From positions 120,138 through 184,137 of the forward strand of contig JAHDIQ010000005.1 of assembly GCA_020630715.1 (NCBI GenBank): a stretch of DNA of 64,000 nt. Reading direction: 5' to 3'. Origin of the DNA: Nonlabens sp. GTDB lineage: Bacteria > Bacteroidota > Bacteroidia > Flavobacteriales > Flavobacteriaceae. A model generated the notes under the pieces. The model saw only the letters and a program-made list of their open reading frames with translations, was not told the DNA's origin and searched no databases. Within the stretch, counting starts at the first letter, position 1; every line of letters begins with the position of its first letter. Positions 36,015 to 44,477 of the stretch are shown here, piece after piece. The position numbers and the translations under genes were made by a program.

Positions 36015-37622
36015 TTACTTCAGTGGTCCACCATTCATAATTTGTTCTGAAGCATACTCCTCAAATTTTTTGAAATTAGCACGGAACGCTTGTGTTAATT
36101 TAGCAGCCGTCTCATAGTAACCTTTATCATTATTCCAGCTTTTACGTGGACTTAAAACTTCTGTAGGTACGTTAGGACAAGTACGTGGTTGCGCCACTCC
36201 AAAAACAGAATGAATATGATAGTTGTCTTTATTAGCATCTTCTAGACTTCCATCCATTGCGGCAGTAATCATAGCCCTTGTATATTTCAATTTCATACGG
36301 TGTCCTACACCATACGGTCCACCAGTCCATCCTGTATTAACTAGCCATACCGTAACACCAGATTCCTGCATTTTTTTACTCAACATCTCTGCATATTTGG
36401 TAGGATGCAATGGCATAAATGGTGCCCCAAAACAAGCTGAAAAGCTAGGTACAGGTTCTGTAATTCCTGCTTCTGTTCCAGCAACTTTTGCGGTGTAACC
36501 ACTTATGAAGTGATATGCAGCCTGTCCTGGAGTTAATTTAGAAATAGGAGGTAATACACCAAAAGCATCCGCAGTTAAGAAAAATATATTCTTAGGATTA
36601 CTACCTATACTAGGCTGTTTAATATTATCAATATGATGAATAGGGTAACTTACTCTTGTGTTTTGAGTAATACTAGTGTCTGCAAAATCGACTGTTTTAT
36701 CATCATTTAATTTTACGTTTTCTAGAATAGCACCTGGCTTAATCGCATTGTAAATTTCAGGTTCACCTTTTGGGTCTAGGTTGATGACCTTTGCATAACA
36801 ACCACCTTCAAAATTAAATACATCGTTCTCACTAGTCCATCCATGTTCATCGTCACCTATTAAGGCACGATCTGGATCTGTAGATAAAGTGGTTTTACCG
36901 GTACCACTAAGTCCAAAGAAGATAGCGGTTTTTCCATCCTTGCCTACGTTTGCACTACAGTGCATAGGTAAGGTGTTTTTAAATACAGGTAAGATGAAGT
37001 TTAAAGCAGAAAAGATCCCTTTTTTAATTTCACCAGTATATCCAGTACCACCTATTAATGCTACTTTTTTTGTGAAGTTAAGTATTGCAAAGTTGTGTTG
37101 TCTGGTTCCATCCACAGCAGGATCTGCCATAAATCCTGGAGCATTGATTACAGTCCATTCTGGATCAAAGTTTTCTAGTGCTGCTGCATCTGGACGTAAA
37201 AACATGTTATAAGCAAACATATTAGACCACGGATATTCATTTACCACTCTAATATTTAGCTTGTAGTTATCATGTGCACATGCATAAGCATCACGCACAA
37301 AAACATCTTTCTCGCCTAAATAAGCGACTACCTTTTCTTGTAACGCATCAAACTTTTCAGGTGAAAAAGGGATATTAATATCGCCCCACCATATAGGATC
37401 TGATGTGATATCATCTTTAACAATAAAACGATCCATAGGTGATCTACCTGTGAATTCACCAGTATTAACTACTAATGTTCCATTTGCTGTTTCTTTACCA
37501 TTATAACCAGCTACTGATAGCTCTTGTAGTTTTTCAGGTGGAAGTTGATAGTGAACGCGTGCATTTTTTACGCCTAAATATTCTAACGAAATCGATTTCG
37601 TAACTAAGGTATTTGAACCCAT
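36015..37622 (-). CDS. pckA: Phosphoenolpyruvate carboxykinase (ATP)
   Basis: 535 residues, the usual length. Converts oxaloacetate + ATP to PEP + CO2. P-loop GLSGTGKTTLS, the upstream NTGEFTGRSPMDRF region, kinase-1a-type segment with DDEHGW (metal ligands), and RVSYPIHHIDN. First committed gluconeogenic step. Own -7 box; complements fbp at 4.6 kb. Confidence 0.97.
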   Translation of the reverse strand: MGSNTLVTKSISLEYLGVKNARVHYQLPPEKLQELSVAGYNGKETANGTLVVNTGEFTGRSPMDRFIVKDDITSDPIWWGDINIPFSPEKFDALQEKVVAYLGEKDVFVRDAYACAHDNYKLNIRVVNEYPWSNMFAYNMFLRPDAAALENFDPEWTVINAPGFMADPAVDGTRQHNFAILNFTKKVALIGGTGYTGEIKKGIFSALNFILPVFKNTLPMHCSANVGKDGKTAIFFGLSGTGKTTLSTDPDRALIGDDEHGWTSENDVFNFEGGCYAKVINLDPKGEPEIYNAIKPGAILENVKLNDDKTVDFADTSITQNTRVSYPIHHIDNIKQPSIGSNPKNIFFLTADAFGVLPPISKLTPGQAAYHFISGYTAKVAGTEAGITEPVPSFSACFGAPFMPLHPTKYAEMLSKKMQESGVTVWLVNTGWTGGPYGVGHRMKLKYTRAMITAAMDGSLEDANKDNYHIHSVFGVAQPRTCPNVPTEVLSPRKSWNNDKGYYETAAKLTQAFRANFKKFEEYASEQIMNGGPLK

Positions 37623-37653
37623 AATTATCCTTTTTTGTGTAAGGTTTAGGTTG

Positions 37654-37661
37654 CAAAAATA
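37654..37661 (-). promoter_or_regulatory. Bacteroidota -7 box (TATTTTTG) for pckA
   Basis: Exact TAnnTTTG on the minus strand, 31 bp before the pckA ATG. Confidence 0.6.
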
Positions 37662-37681
37662 GAGATATGTTATCGCAGTGA

Positions 37682-38083
37682 CTAATCCTTAACGTATTTA
37701 TATGAAATAATTTTCCACAATAAAATAGACCACCCTATAATTAGCAAACTACCACCTACAGGAGTGATAGGTCCTAAAAACCCTACAGAACCATTCCAGA
37801 TGCTAGACGTAGTTAATAAATAGATACTAACAGAAAACAACAAAGTTCCCAGCGTAAAAAAGACCAATAAAAGTCTATTAGTTTTAGATGATAGAATAGT
37901 GATGGAAGGAATAATGAGTAAGGCTAAGCCATGAAAAAACTGAAATCGCACACCAGTTTCAAAACTATTAAGTTGATCCATGGTCAAATATTTTTCAAGT
38001 GCATGAGCGCCCATTGCACCTAGAATTACAGCGGTTAAGCAAAATATAGCACCAGTTGCCCATAACTTTTTTGAATTATCCAT
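37682..38083 (-). CDS. DUF423 family membrane protein
   Basis: 133 residues with four hydrophobic segments. The DUF423 signature ILGAMGAHALEKYLTMDQLNSFETGVRFQFFHGLALLII is clear, as is FLGPITPVGGSLLIIGWSILL at the end. Inner-membrane protein of unknown role. Divergent from the saccharopine-dehydrogenase-like gene, with 47 bp between the starts. Confidence 0.88.
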   Translation of the reverse strand: MDNSKKLWATGAIFCLTAVILGAMGAHALEKYLTMDQLNSFETGVRFQFFHGLALLIIPSITILSSKTNRLLLVFFTLGTLLFSVSIYLLTTSSIWNGSVGFLGPITPVGGSLLIIGWSILLWKIISYKYVKD

Positions 38084-38114
38084 AGTAGTTTCAATTAAGA
38101 CTTTTAAATTGCTA

Positions 38115-38122
38115 CAAAATTA
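38115..38122 (-). promoter_or_regulatory. Bacteroidota -7 box (TAATTTTG) for the DUF423 gene
   Basis: Exact TAnnTTTG on the minus strand, 31 bp before the DUF423 ATG, within a 47-bp divergent spacer. Confidence 0.5.
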
Positions 38123-38130
38123 CGATACGT

Positions 38131-39495
38131 ATGCGTCATATTTTGGTCATAGGAGCAGGGAAATCTACTGGCGTCCTAGTGGATTATCTACTAAAGAAAT
38201 CTTCAAAAGAAAATCTTAAGCTAACTATTGCAGATAAAAATCTAGAAAATGCAATTGCATTAAGCCAAAATCACGAAAATGCACGTGCTATTCAACTAGA
38301 CGTTTTTAATCCAGAAGTGAGAGAAAAACAGGTCCAACTAGCAGATATTGTGATCTCCATGTTGCCAGCAAGGTTTCATATAGAAGTGGCTCGAGATTGT
38401 GTGCGCTTTAAAAAGAATATGGTAACTGCCAGTTATGTAAGCGAGCAAATGCAAGAACTGCATGAAGATGCGGTAAAGAATGGATTAGTTTTCATGAATG
38501 AAATAGGAGTAGATCCAGGAATTGATCACATGAGCGCGATGCAAGTTATCGATCGTATAAGAGAACGTGGTGGTAAGATGTTGTTATTTGAATCCTTTAC
38601 AGGTGGTCTTGTTGCACCAGAAGATGATAATAATTTATGGAATTATAAATTTACATGGAATCCTAGAAATGTGGTTACCGCTGGTCAAGGTGGTGCTGCA
38701 AAGTTTATTCAAGAAGGTCAATATAAATACATTCCATATCATAAACTCTTCCGTAGGACAGAATTTATTGATGTAAAAGGTTATGGACGTTTTGAGGCCT
38801 ATGCAAATAGAAACAGTCTGAAATATAGATCTGTTTATGGACTTAATGACATTCTTACTTTATACCGCGGTACCATGCGTCGGGTAGGCTTTAGTAAGGC
38901 TTGGAATATGTTTGTTCAATTAGGAATGACAGATGACACCTATGCCATTGAAGGATCACAAGACATGAGTTATCGTGATTTTGTGAATAGCTTTTTACCA
39001 TACTCACCTACAGATTCAGTAGAATTGAAAATGCGTCATGTCCTTAAAATAGATCAAGATGATATCATGTGGGATAAATTGATGGAGCTGGATCTTTTTA
39101 ATGCACATAAAAAAATAGGTTTAGTAGATGCAACACCAGCTCAAATGTTGCAAAAAATCCTTGAAGATAGCTGGACGCTAAAAGAAGGTGAGAAGGATAT
39201 GATTGTGATGTACCACAAATTTGGTTACGAGATCAATGGTGAACGTAAACAGATCGATAGTTCCATGGTGTGTTTAGGCGATGGAATGTTACAAACTGCT
39301 ATGGCAAAAACCGTAGGACTTCCCGTAGCAATGGCAGCGCTTAAAATTTTAAATGGCGCGATAAAGGAACCTGGTGTTCAAATACCTATTAAAGCTTCTA
39401 TCTACAATCCTATCCTTGAGGAATTAGAGGATTATGGAATACGCTTTCGCGAAAGCGAAACACCTTACCTAGGTTACAATCCATTATCATTATAG
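38131..39495 (+). CDS. Saccharopine dehydrogenase-like protein (LYS9 family)
   Basis: 454 residues. Rossmann N-terminus ILVIGAGKSTGVLVDYLLKK, central segment NEIGVDPGIDHMSAMQVID typical of the saccharopine-dehydrogenase C-terminal domain, and FESFTGGLVAPEDDNNLWNYKFTWNPRNVV. Likely NAD(P)-dependent, in lysine catabolism; glutaryl-CoA dehydrogenase at 44.5 kb would fit the same route, but they are not adjacent. The palindrome at 39442 encodes RFRES near the C-terminus (residues 438-442). Confidence 0.87.
   Translation: MRHILVIGAGKSTGVLVDYLLKKSSKENLKLTIADKNLENAIALSQNHENARAIQLDVFNPEVREKQVQLADIVISMLPARFHIEVARDCVRFKKNMVTASYVSEQMQELHEDAVKNGLVFMNEIGVDPGIDHMSAMQVIDRIRERGGKMLLFESFTGGLVAPEDDNNLWNYKFTWNPRNVVTAGQGGAAKFIQEGQYKYIPYHKLFRRTEFIDVKGYGRFEAYANRNSLKYRSVYGLNDILTLYRGTMRRVGFSKAWNMFVQLGMTDDTYAIEGSQDMSYRDFVNSFLPYSPTDSVELKMRHVLKIDQDDIMWDKLMELDLFNAHKKIGLVDATPAQMLQKILEDSWTLKEGEKDMIVMYHKFGYEINGERKQIDSSMVCLGDGMLQTAMAKTVGLPVAMAALKILNGAIKEPGVQIPIKASIYNPILEELEDYGIRFRESETPYLGYNPLSL
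39442..39457. repeat. CGCTTTCGCGAAAGCG palindrome, perfect, inside a saccharopine-dehydrogenase-like gene
   Basis: Reads in frame as R-F-R-E-S, 13 residues before the stop. Confidence 0.95.
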
Positions 39496-39500
39496 CATAA

Positions 39501-39525
39501 AAAAACCGCACTTGATGCGGTTTTT
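39501..39525. terminator. Bidirectional intrinsic terminator
   Basis: Stem AAAAACCGCA/TGCGGTTTTT between convergent genes ending at 39495 (+) and 39547 (-). Confidence 0.85.
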
Positions 39526-39546
39526 GTGATATTTATAAATTAGTAT

Positions 39547-40245
39547 TTATCTTCTGTTTAAGAATATAGATATAAAATATACTAGCGTTGCTAGTGATCC
39601 TATCGCAGCTACCAGATAAGTGCGCGCCGCCCATTTTAAGGCATCTTTTGCACCAGCATGCTCTTGTTGTGTAAGCATATCCTCACCTTCTAGCCATGCT
39701 AGTGCGCGATTACTAGCATCATATTCTACTGGTAAGGTAATGAATGAAAATAAAGTACCTGTGGCATACATGATAATTCCTACCAGTAACAACGTATTCC
39801 CAAATGCCGTTGCAGCGGCTAGTACTAAACCACCCATTATTACATATTGAGAATATTTAGATGCGATGCTTACCACGGGAACTAAACTACTGCGCATTCC
39901 TATCCATTTATAAGCAGTCGCATGTTGAATTGCATGACCTACTTCATGGGCGGCAACTGCAGCCGCAGCAGCGTTACGCTGGTTATAAACTACCTCACTT
40001 AAATTTACGGTTTTGTCTCTAGGGTTATAATGATCTGTGAGTTGACCTCTAGTAGAGATGATTTTTATATCTGTGATACCGTTATCATCTAGCATTTTTT
40101 GTGCAATCTCTGCACCGCTCATTCCATTTTGTAACTGGATTTTTGAGTATTCTTTAAACTTAGATTTAAGTTTATTGCTTACATACATACTTACTAGGAA
40201 TACTAGTCCTCCTATAATGTAGTAACCCATCATGCCACCTCCCAT
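39547..40245 (-). CDS. Zinc metallopeptidase, YugP-like (membrane)
   Basis: 232 residues. HEVGHAIQHA gives the HExxH zinc site (about residues 100-104). N-terminal membrane segment (GYYIIGGLVFLVSMYVSNKL) and two more hydrophobic stretches after the active site (VIMGGLVLAAATAFGNTLLLVGIIMYA; TYLVAAIGSLATLVYFISIFL). Matches the conserved neutral zinc metallopeptidase family DUF2217/YugP. Substrates unknown. Confidence 0.87.
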   Translation of the reverse strand: MGGGMMGYYIIGGLVFLVSMYVSNKLKSKFKEYSKIQLQNGMSGAEIAQKMLDDNGITDIKIISTRGQLTDHYNPRDKTVNLSEVVYNQRNAAAAAVAAHEVGHAIQHATAYKWIGMRSSLVPVVSIASKYSQYVIMGGLVLAAATAFGNTLLLVGIIMYATGTLFSFITLPVEYDASNRALAWLEGEDMLTQQEHAGAKDALKWAARTYLVAAIGSLATLVYFISIFLNRR

Positions 40246-40324
40246 AATTATTAGCTTTTAAAGTTGACTAAAAATACATTTTTAAAGCTAAGATCAAAAA
40301 GTTTACTTATGATTTTCACTTCAG

Positions 40325-40332
40325 TATCTTTG
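40325..40332 (+). promoter_or_regulatory. Bacteroidota -7 box (TATCTTTG) for the haemoglobin gene
   Basis: Exact TAnnTTTG, 37 bp before the ATG. Confidence 0.55.
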
Positions 40333-40369
40333 TAGTGCGATGAAATAACCTAAACAATCGACTAACTAT

Positions 40370-40762
40370 ATGCAGACAGGTTTACTTAAATCAAAAGAAG
40401 ATGTTAGTTTACTAGTAGATGCATTTTATAAAAAAGTGCGACGCAATGATGTATTAGGTCCTATTTTTAATTCACAAATTATTGACTGGCCAGCACATTT
40501 AGATCATTTAAGTAATTTCTGGCATTCTAGTTTATTCCACTCTGGTAGTTATAGAGGAAATCCCATCATAAAACATACAGAAGTAGATTTAAAAGCAGAT
40601 TATCAAATTACGCAAGTACATTTTGGTATCTGGTTACAACTCTGGTTTGAAACTATTGATGCTAATTTTCACGGTGAAACCGCTCAACTTGCAAAAAATC
40701 GAGCTCGTAATATGAGCACCTTTATTTTCTTGAAAATCTTTGAAGCTAGAAAACGGGAATAG
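40370..40762 (+). CDS. Group 3 truncated haemoglobin
   Basis: 130 residues. Globin helices with the proximal-His region (ADYQITQVHFGIWLQLWFETID) and the distal part FYKKVRRNDVLGPIFNSQI...DHLSNFWHSSLFHSGSYRGNP, typical of group III 2/2 haemoglobins. Binds O2 or NO; proposed NO detoxification role is from the family, not the sequence. Monocistronic and converges on the RemB-like gene, with 1 bp between stops. Confidence 0.88.
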   Translation: MQTGLLKSKEDVSLLVDAFYKKVRRNDVLGPIFNSQIIDWPAHLDHLSNFWHSSLFHSGSYRGNPIIKHTEVDLKADYQITQVHFGIWLQLWFETIDANFHGETAQLAKNRARNMSTFIFLKIFEARKRE

Positions 40763-40763
40763 A

Positions 40764-42881
40764 TTAACGGTCAAATGACCAGTTCATAATATCTGTACGT
40801 AACCCTAGATTAAGCCATGTAGTGCTTTCTTCTTGCAATCCACCTACTTCAAAATGAGGATCAAAATCTCTAAATATAACCTGACCAAAAACTTGAAGCC
40901 TACTCGCAGGATTAATGATGTATCCAGCTTCTACTTGTGCATACATAAAAGTAACCCGATTACCTTGACCTATAGTGTTTCCATTATCTGCAATGCGATC
41001 ATCTTCACTACGGTAAATGTTGCCACCATAAAAGGCATTATCTACACCATCTAAGATATCAAAACCACGTTCTCCAAAGGTGAATTGCGCATTTCCATAC
41101 CAGCGATCTTTAGTATAGCGCCCTATAAAAGTGGTTTCATAAAAATTTGCACCCCATGGATGTGCTAGCGCTTGATTTGAGTTTCCATAGTTAAGTACTA
41201 CCGTATTATGGCTATAGGTAAATGGTCGCACGCGATTGTATTCTGCTTGTAGTATTAGGTTATTTACCTTAAACGCGTTTTGCCATTTTACACCTAGTTG
41301 ATAAGCACTTTTATTTTTATAACTACCATCGCCGCTCGCTACGCTAGCTCCAGAAAACTCGTCTAGAACTAACTGTGCATAACCGGTAATGCGGTCTGTA
41401 AATTTATATTTTGCAGTTGCACCTATTAAGGCATTACCGCCACGAGAACCTGTTTGTAACTCTACTGCTTGATAAAAAATAATAGGATTCAAATAATTAA
41501 AATCAAATCCACGCTGGTTATCATCTTGCCATAAAACACTTTCAAAGAAGCCTAAGTTTAATTTTTTTGTAGCGTTCCAGCTTAAATAATGATGAACCAT
41601 AAATTTAGTGCGGAAAGAATCATCTGCCGTTACAGCAGATCGTACATCACGTAATGAGGTATATAAAACCGTATAGTCTAGTTTCCAGAATTTAGCATTC
41701 ACCTTTGCATAAGGGAAAGGTTGTGAGTTATCACTTAATACTAGCGATCTATGCCCATCACCTATAAAATGTTGTCCATGTCCTAATTGAAAATTAAATA
41801 CTTTATTAGGCGTGTAGTTAATATAACCTGTTGCGACTGGATAATCATAAATGGTATCACCACCATCCTCTGCAATACCACGACCTGGAACGATTCCAGG
41901 ATTACCACCATCTGGTGCGCGTGATTCTATTTCACGGTTAAAATAACCTGCAAATCGACCTTGACTTTCCTGAATACTAGCGCCAAAGGTGAATTGCTTT
42001 CCTATTCCACCGCTTACATTAATCAGTCTGGTATTATTAAAAGTATTGATGTCTTCACTGGTGTCTTGTCCTAATTGTAGATCAACGCCTGGATCTACCA
42101 CAAACCAATAATTCTTTCCTGCTACTTCAAAAAAGTGTTCATTCCACCATTTTTTTCCCAGCCAGGTGCTTTCTTCCTTTATTAATGATTCACGTTCTGC
42201 CTCTAGGTCAAAATATTGATCTACATAATTAAAAGTATATGGTTTTACGGCCGTGTGCGCATTATTTCCCACACGGTTCATAGCGGCTTCATAGCGATGA
42301 TATCTTTGGTACGACAATGGAATTAATACGTCACTTTTAAGCTGGTTTCCATCGTACTGGTTTGATATGATTTGTGAGTAGTCGTTGTTCGCTTTCGCGA
42401 AAGCGATACTATCCAGTGCATTCATTTTCTGACTAGCGGTAGTGTCATTTTGTTCTCTATTGCTATAAATCTGAAACGTGCCATTTTCTACCATAGGAAC
42501 TGGAACGCTCAATATAAATTGCATATACGTAGGGTTACCGTTGTAGGTAGGCGCCTTTACCTGAGGTAATTTTTCAAATGCATTATTCATAGCATTTGTT
42601 AATGCTGGATCAATTGCATCTGTACGGATTGATTTGAAATTTCCATCACGATCCACTTCAAATCTTAAGGTGATTTTTTCATCACCAGTAAGCGATAATT
42701 GAGATGGATGCTCATAATTAAGTTGTAATAAATTGTATAATTTCTGATAAAAGCAATCTTCTAACGCAGATGCATTCAGTCCATTACAGGTTTGAAATTC
42801 AGGAAATTTTTCTACACTATTTTGTGCAATAATGGGTGACGCAATAAGTAAGGTCACTATATAAAGCCATAGTTGTTTCAT
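40764..42881 (-). CDS. Outer-membrane protein with TonB_C-like N-terminus, RemB/Wzi-like
   Basis: 705 residues. Signal peptide MKQLWLYIVTLLIASPIIAQ. Residues about 20-130 have a TonB-C-like domain (KITLRFEVDRDGNFKSIRTDAIDPALTNAMNNAFEKLPQV), then a linker (130-200), then a long beta-barrel-like region (about 235-705) with GHGQHFIGDGHRSLVLSD, which resembles the gliding-motility protein RemB and capsule-assembly Wzi. It lies downstream of a tonB gene with a related domain. The palindrome at 42390 encodes AFAKA in the linker (residues 160-164). RemB homology is from memory and not certain. Confidence 0.68.
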   Translation of the reverse strand: MKQLWLYIVTLLIASPIIAQNSVEKFPEFQTCNGLNASALEDCFYQKLYNLLQLNYEHPSQLSLTGDEKITLRFEVDRDGNFKSIRTDAIDPALTNAMNNAFEKLPQVKAPTYNGNPTYMQFILSVPVPMVENGTFQIYSNREQNDTTASQKMNALDSIAFAKANNDYSQIISNQYDGNQLKSDVLIPLSYQRYHRYEAAMNRVGNNAHTAVKPYTFNYVDQYFDLEAERESLIKEESTWLGKKWWNEHFFEVAGKNYWFVVDPGVDLQLGQDTSEDINTFNNTRLINVSGGIGKQFTFGASIQESQGRFAGYFNREIESRAPDGGNPGIVPGRGIAEDGGDTIYDYPVATGYINYTPNKVFNFQLGHGQHFIGDGHRSLVLSDNSQPFPYAKVNAKFWKLDYTVLYTSLRDVRSAVTADDSFRTKFMVHHYLSWNATKKLNLGFFESVLWQDDNQRGFDFNYLNPIIFYQAVELQTGSRGGNALIGATAKYKFTDRITGYAQLVLDEFSGASVASGDGSYKNKSAYQLGVKWQNAFKVNNLILQAEYNRVRPFTYSHNTVVLNYGNSNQALAHPWGANFYETTFIGRYTKDRWYGNAQFTFGERGFDILDGVDNAFYGGNIYRSEDDRIADNGNTIGQGNRVTFMYAQVEAGYIINPASRLQVFGQVIFRDFDPHFEVGGLQEESTTWLNLGLRTDIMNWSFDR
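42390..42405. repeat. CGCTTTCGCGAAAGCG palindrome, perfect, inside the RemB-like gene
   Basis: On the coding (minus) strand reads A-F-A-K-A, in the linker between the TonB_C-like domain and the barrel. Confidence 0.95.
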
Positions 42882-42934
42882 GGAACTATTTTTCTAATGG
42901 CTAATATACTTTTTATTGTAGGATTCCTAGATAT

Positions 42935-42976
42935 AAAAAATCTCAAAAGTGAAGTGGTATTCACTTTTGAGATTTT
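42935..42976 (-). terminator. Intrinsic terminator of the tonB gene
   Basis: Long stem AAAATCTCAAAAGTGA/TCACTTTTGAGATTTT followed on the minus strand by T residues, 16 bp after the tonB stop. Confidence 0.85.
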
Positions 42977-42991
42977 GAGTCTAGTGTTTTA

Positions 42992-43822
42992 TCAATTTTG
43001 AATATTGAAAAGGATGGGCAATGAGAATAACATATTTACAGATTCACCCTTCACCTTACCAGGTATGATAGTAGGTAATTTTTTAATAACTCTATAGGCT
43101 TCTTTTTCAAGTCGCGGATGCGGTGCTCTTACCTTAATATCCATCGGATTTCCATTAGTATCAATAGTGAAGGCTATTTGAATACGTATTTTACTTCCAG
43201 CTTCTAATCCTAACTCATTTGCTAGATCTGTATTAAAATTACGATTTACAAATCGTTGCATTCTGTCATTAAAGCATTCTTTACGCTCTTCATTGTCATA
43301 GCGTTCTTTACAGCCAGGAAATAAAGGCATTTCATTTAATCCATACATTCCTGTAGTTATAGGTGTGTTGTCCTTTTTAACAGGTTGATCTGTTTTATTA
43401 GGTACAGAAGATGTATCGTCAGGTTGTGTTGCGTCAGAATTATCAACTGGTTTTGTTTCAGGTTCTGGATGTGGTTGTGGCTCTGGATCGGGCTGCGGTT
43501 CTGGTTTGTTATCTGGTACGATCTCTATTTTTTGTTCTGGTTTTGCAGTATGAACCTTTTTAGGTTTATTAGCTACTATTAGATATGTAGTAGGGTCATT
43601 TTGTTCGGGTTCAAAAACATGAGTTTTAGCCTTTTTAGAACTTTGTTTTGTAGTGACTGTAGCACTGGTTAATTCAATGATTAAAAAGGTGAGTATTAAG
43701 GTGGCAATCAATCCTATCTGGAAGTTAATGACTGGACTTACTCTGGTATTGACTTTTTTCTTGTCAAAACGATCTTTCTCTACTGGCGTTGCAGCGCCAG
43801 TTTCTTGAGCTGTAGTTTTCAT
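42992..43822 (-). CDS. Energy transducer TonB-like protein
   Basis: 276 residues. N-terminal membrane segment (FQIGLIATLILTFLIIELT), Pro/Glu-rich periplasmic linker (about 85-150: PEPQPDPEPQPHPEPETKP), and a C-terminal TonB_C-type domain (IRIQIAFTIDTNGNPMDIKVRAPHPRLEKEAYRVIKKLP). A CK..ERKECFNDRM segment before the last domain gives a Cys pair also seen in the downstream RemB-like protein. Couples the proton gradient to outer-membrane receptors; ExbB/ExbD are not in the window. Confidence 0.88.
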   Translation of the reverse strand: MKTTAQETGAATPVEKDRFDKKKVNTRVSPVINFQIGLIATLILTFLIIELTSATVTTKQSSKKAKTHVFEPEQNDPTTYLIVANKPKKVHTAKPEQKIEIVPDNKPEPQPDPEPQPHPEPETKPVDNSDATQPDDTSSVPNKTDQPVKKDNTPITTGMYGLNEMPLFPGCKERYDNEERKECFNDRMQRFVNRNFNTDLANELGLEAGSKIRIQIAFTIDTNGNPMDIKVRAPHPRLEKEAYRVIKKLPTIIPGKVKGESVNMLFSLPILFNIQN

Positions 43823-43871
43823 AATAAAATGGTTTTGTGTTATTATGAAAAAACATCAATAAACGTTCCAT

Positions 43872-43904
43872 AAAAAAAACCGAGTCGTGAAACTCGGTTT
43901 TTTT
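43872..43904 (-). terminator. Intrinsic terminator of the 43.9-44.4 kb lipoprotein gene
   Basis: Stem AAAACCGAGT/ACTCGGTTTT with A/T runs on both sides, 28 bp after the lipoprotein stop. Confidence 0.85.
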
Positions 43905-43932
43905 ATGGTTTAAATCTTAAGATCTAAGGTTG

Positions 43933-44433
43933 TTATTGTCTTGTAAACCCAACTTCTACATTATAGGAATAGTCTGGTTCAGATTCTGAAAGCCTAAGTG
44001 TTAAGTCTGTTGAATTGAATTCAGTCACTACAAAGGTTGTAGACTCGCCATCTATATTAAGTGTCAAAGTGTTATTTGTAACTGTATAGGTTCCTGCGTC
44101 ATTAAATATTTGTGTATCACTATCTGTGTCTACAAGAGTTCCATTTACAAATTCCTCTTCAGTATAATCATAACTACCAGAAGTGGTAAGGGTTCCATTA
44201 CTATTAAAGGTGAACGTAGCATTAAAACTGGTTCCTACCTCTTCATATCTTGTGATGGTGCTTACTCCATTAACCGTTTCTGTCTCTGTTTCAATTGCTG
44301 TGAAAAGATTCATGTCATAGACTCCAGCTAGGTTAGCTGCGTTTAGAGCAATAGTGTTGTCTTCATCGTCTTCTGAACAGTTAATGATCGTAAGACTTAA
44401 AAATGCTAGTAATAGTAGTTTAAAATTTTTCAT
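43933..44433 (-). CDS. Lipocalin-like lipoprotein
   Basis: 166 residues. Lipoprotein signal MKNFKLLLLAFLSLTIINC with lipobox Cys19, followed by the acidic SEDDED stretch typical of surface-exported Bacteroidota lipoproteins. The rest is all-beta with alternating strands (TSFNATFTFNSNGTLTTSGSYDYTEEEF, TYTVTNNTLTLNIDGESTTFVV), resembling the lipocalin-like DUF families. Function unknown. Confidence 0.78.
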   Translation of the reverse strand: MKNFKLLLLAFLSLTIINCSEDDEDNTIALNAANLAGVYDMNLFTAIETETETVNGVSTITRYEEVGTSFNATFTFNSNGTLTTSGSYDYTEEEFVNGTLVDTDSDTQIFNDAGTYTVTNNTLTLNIDGESTTFVVTEFNSTDLTLRLSESEPDYSYNVEVGFTRQ

Positions 44434-44477
44434 TTGATTGATTTTAATTATTGTATATATTTAGAGTAGATTGTTTA

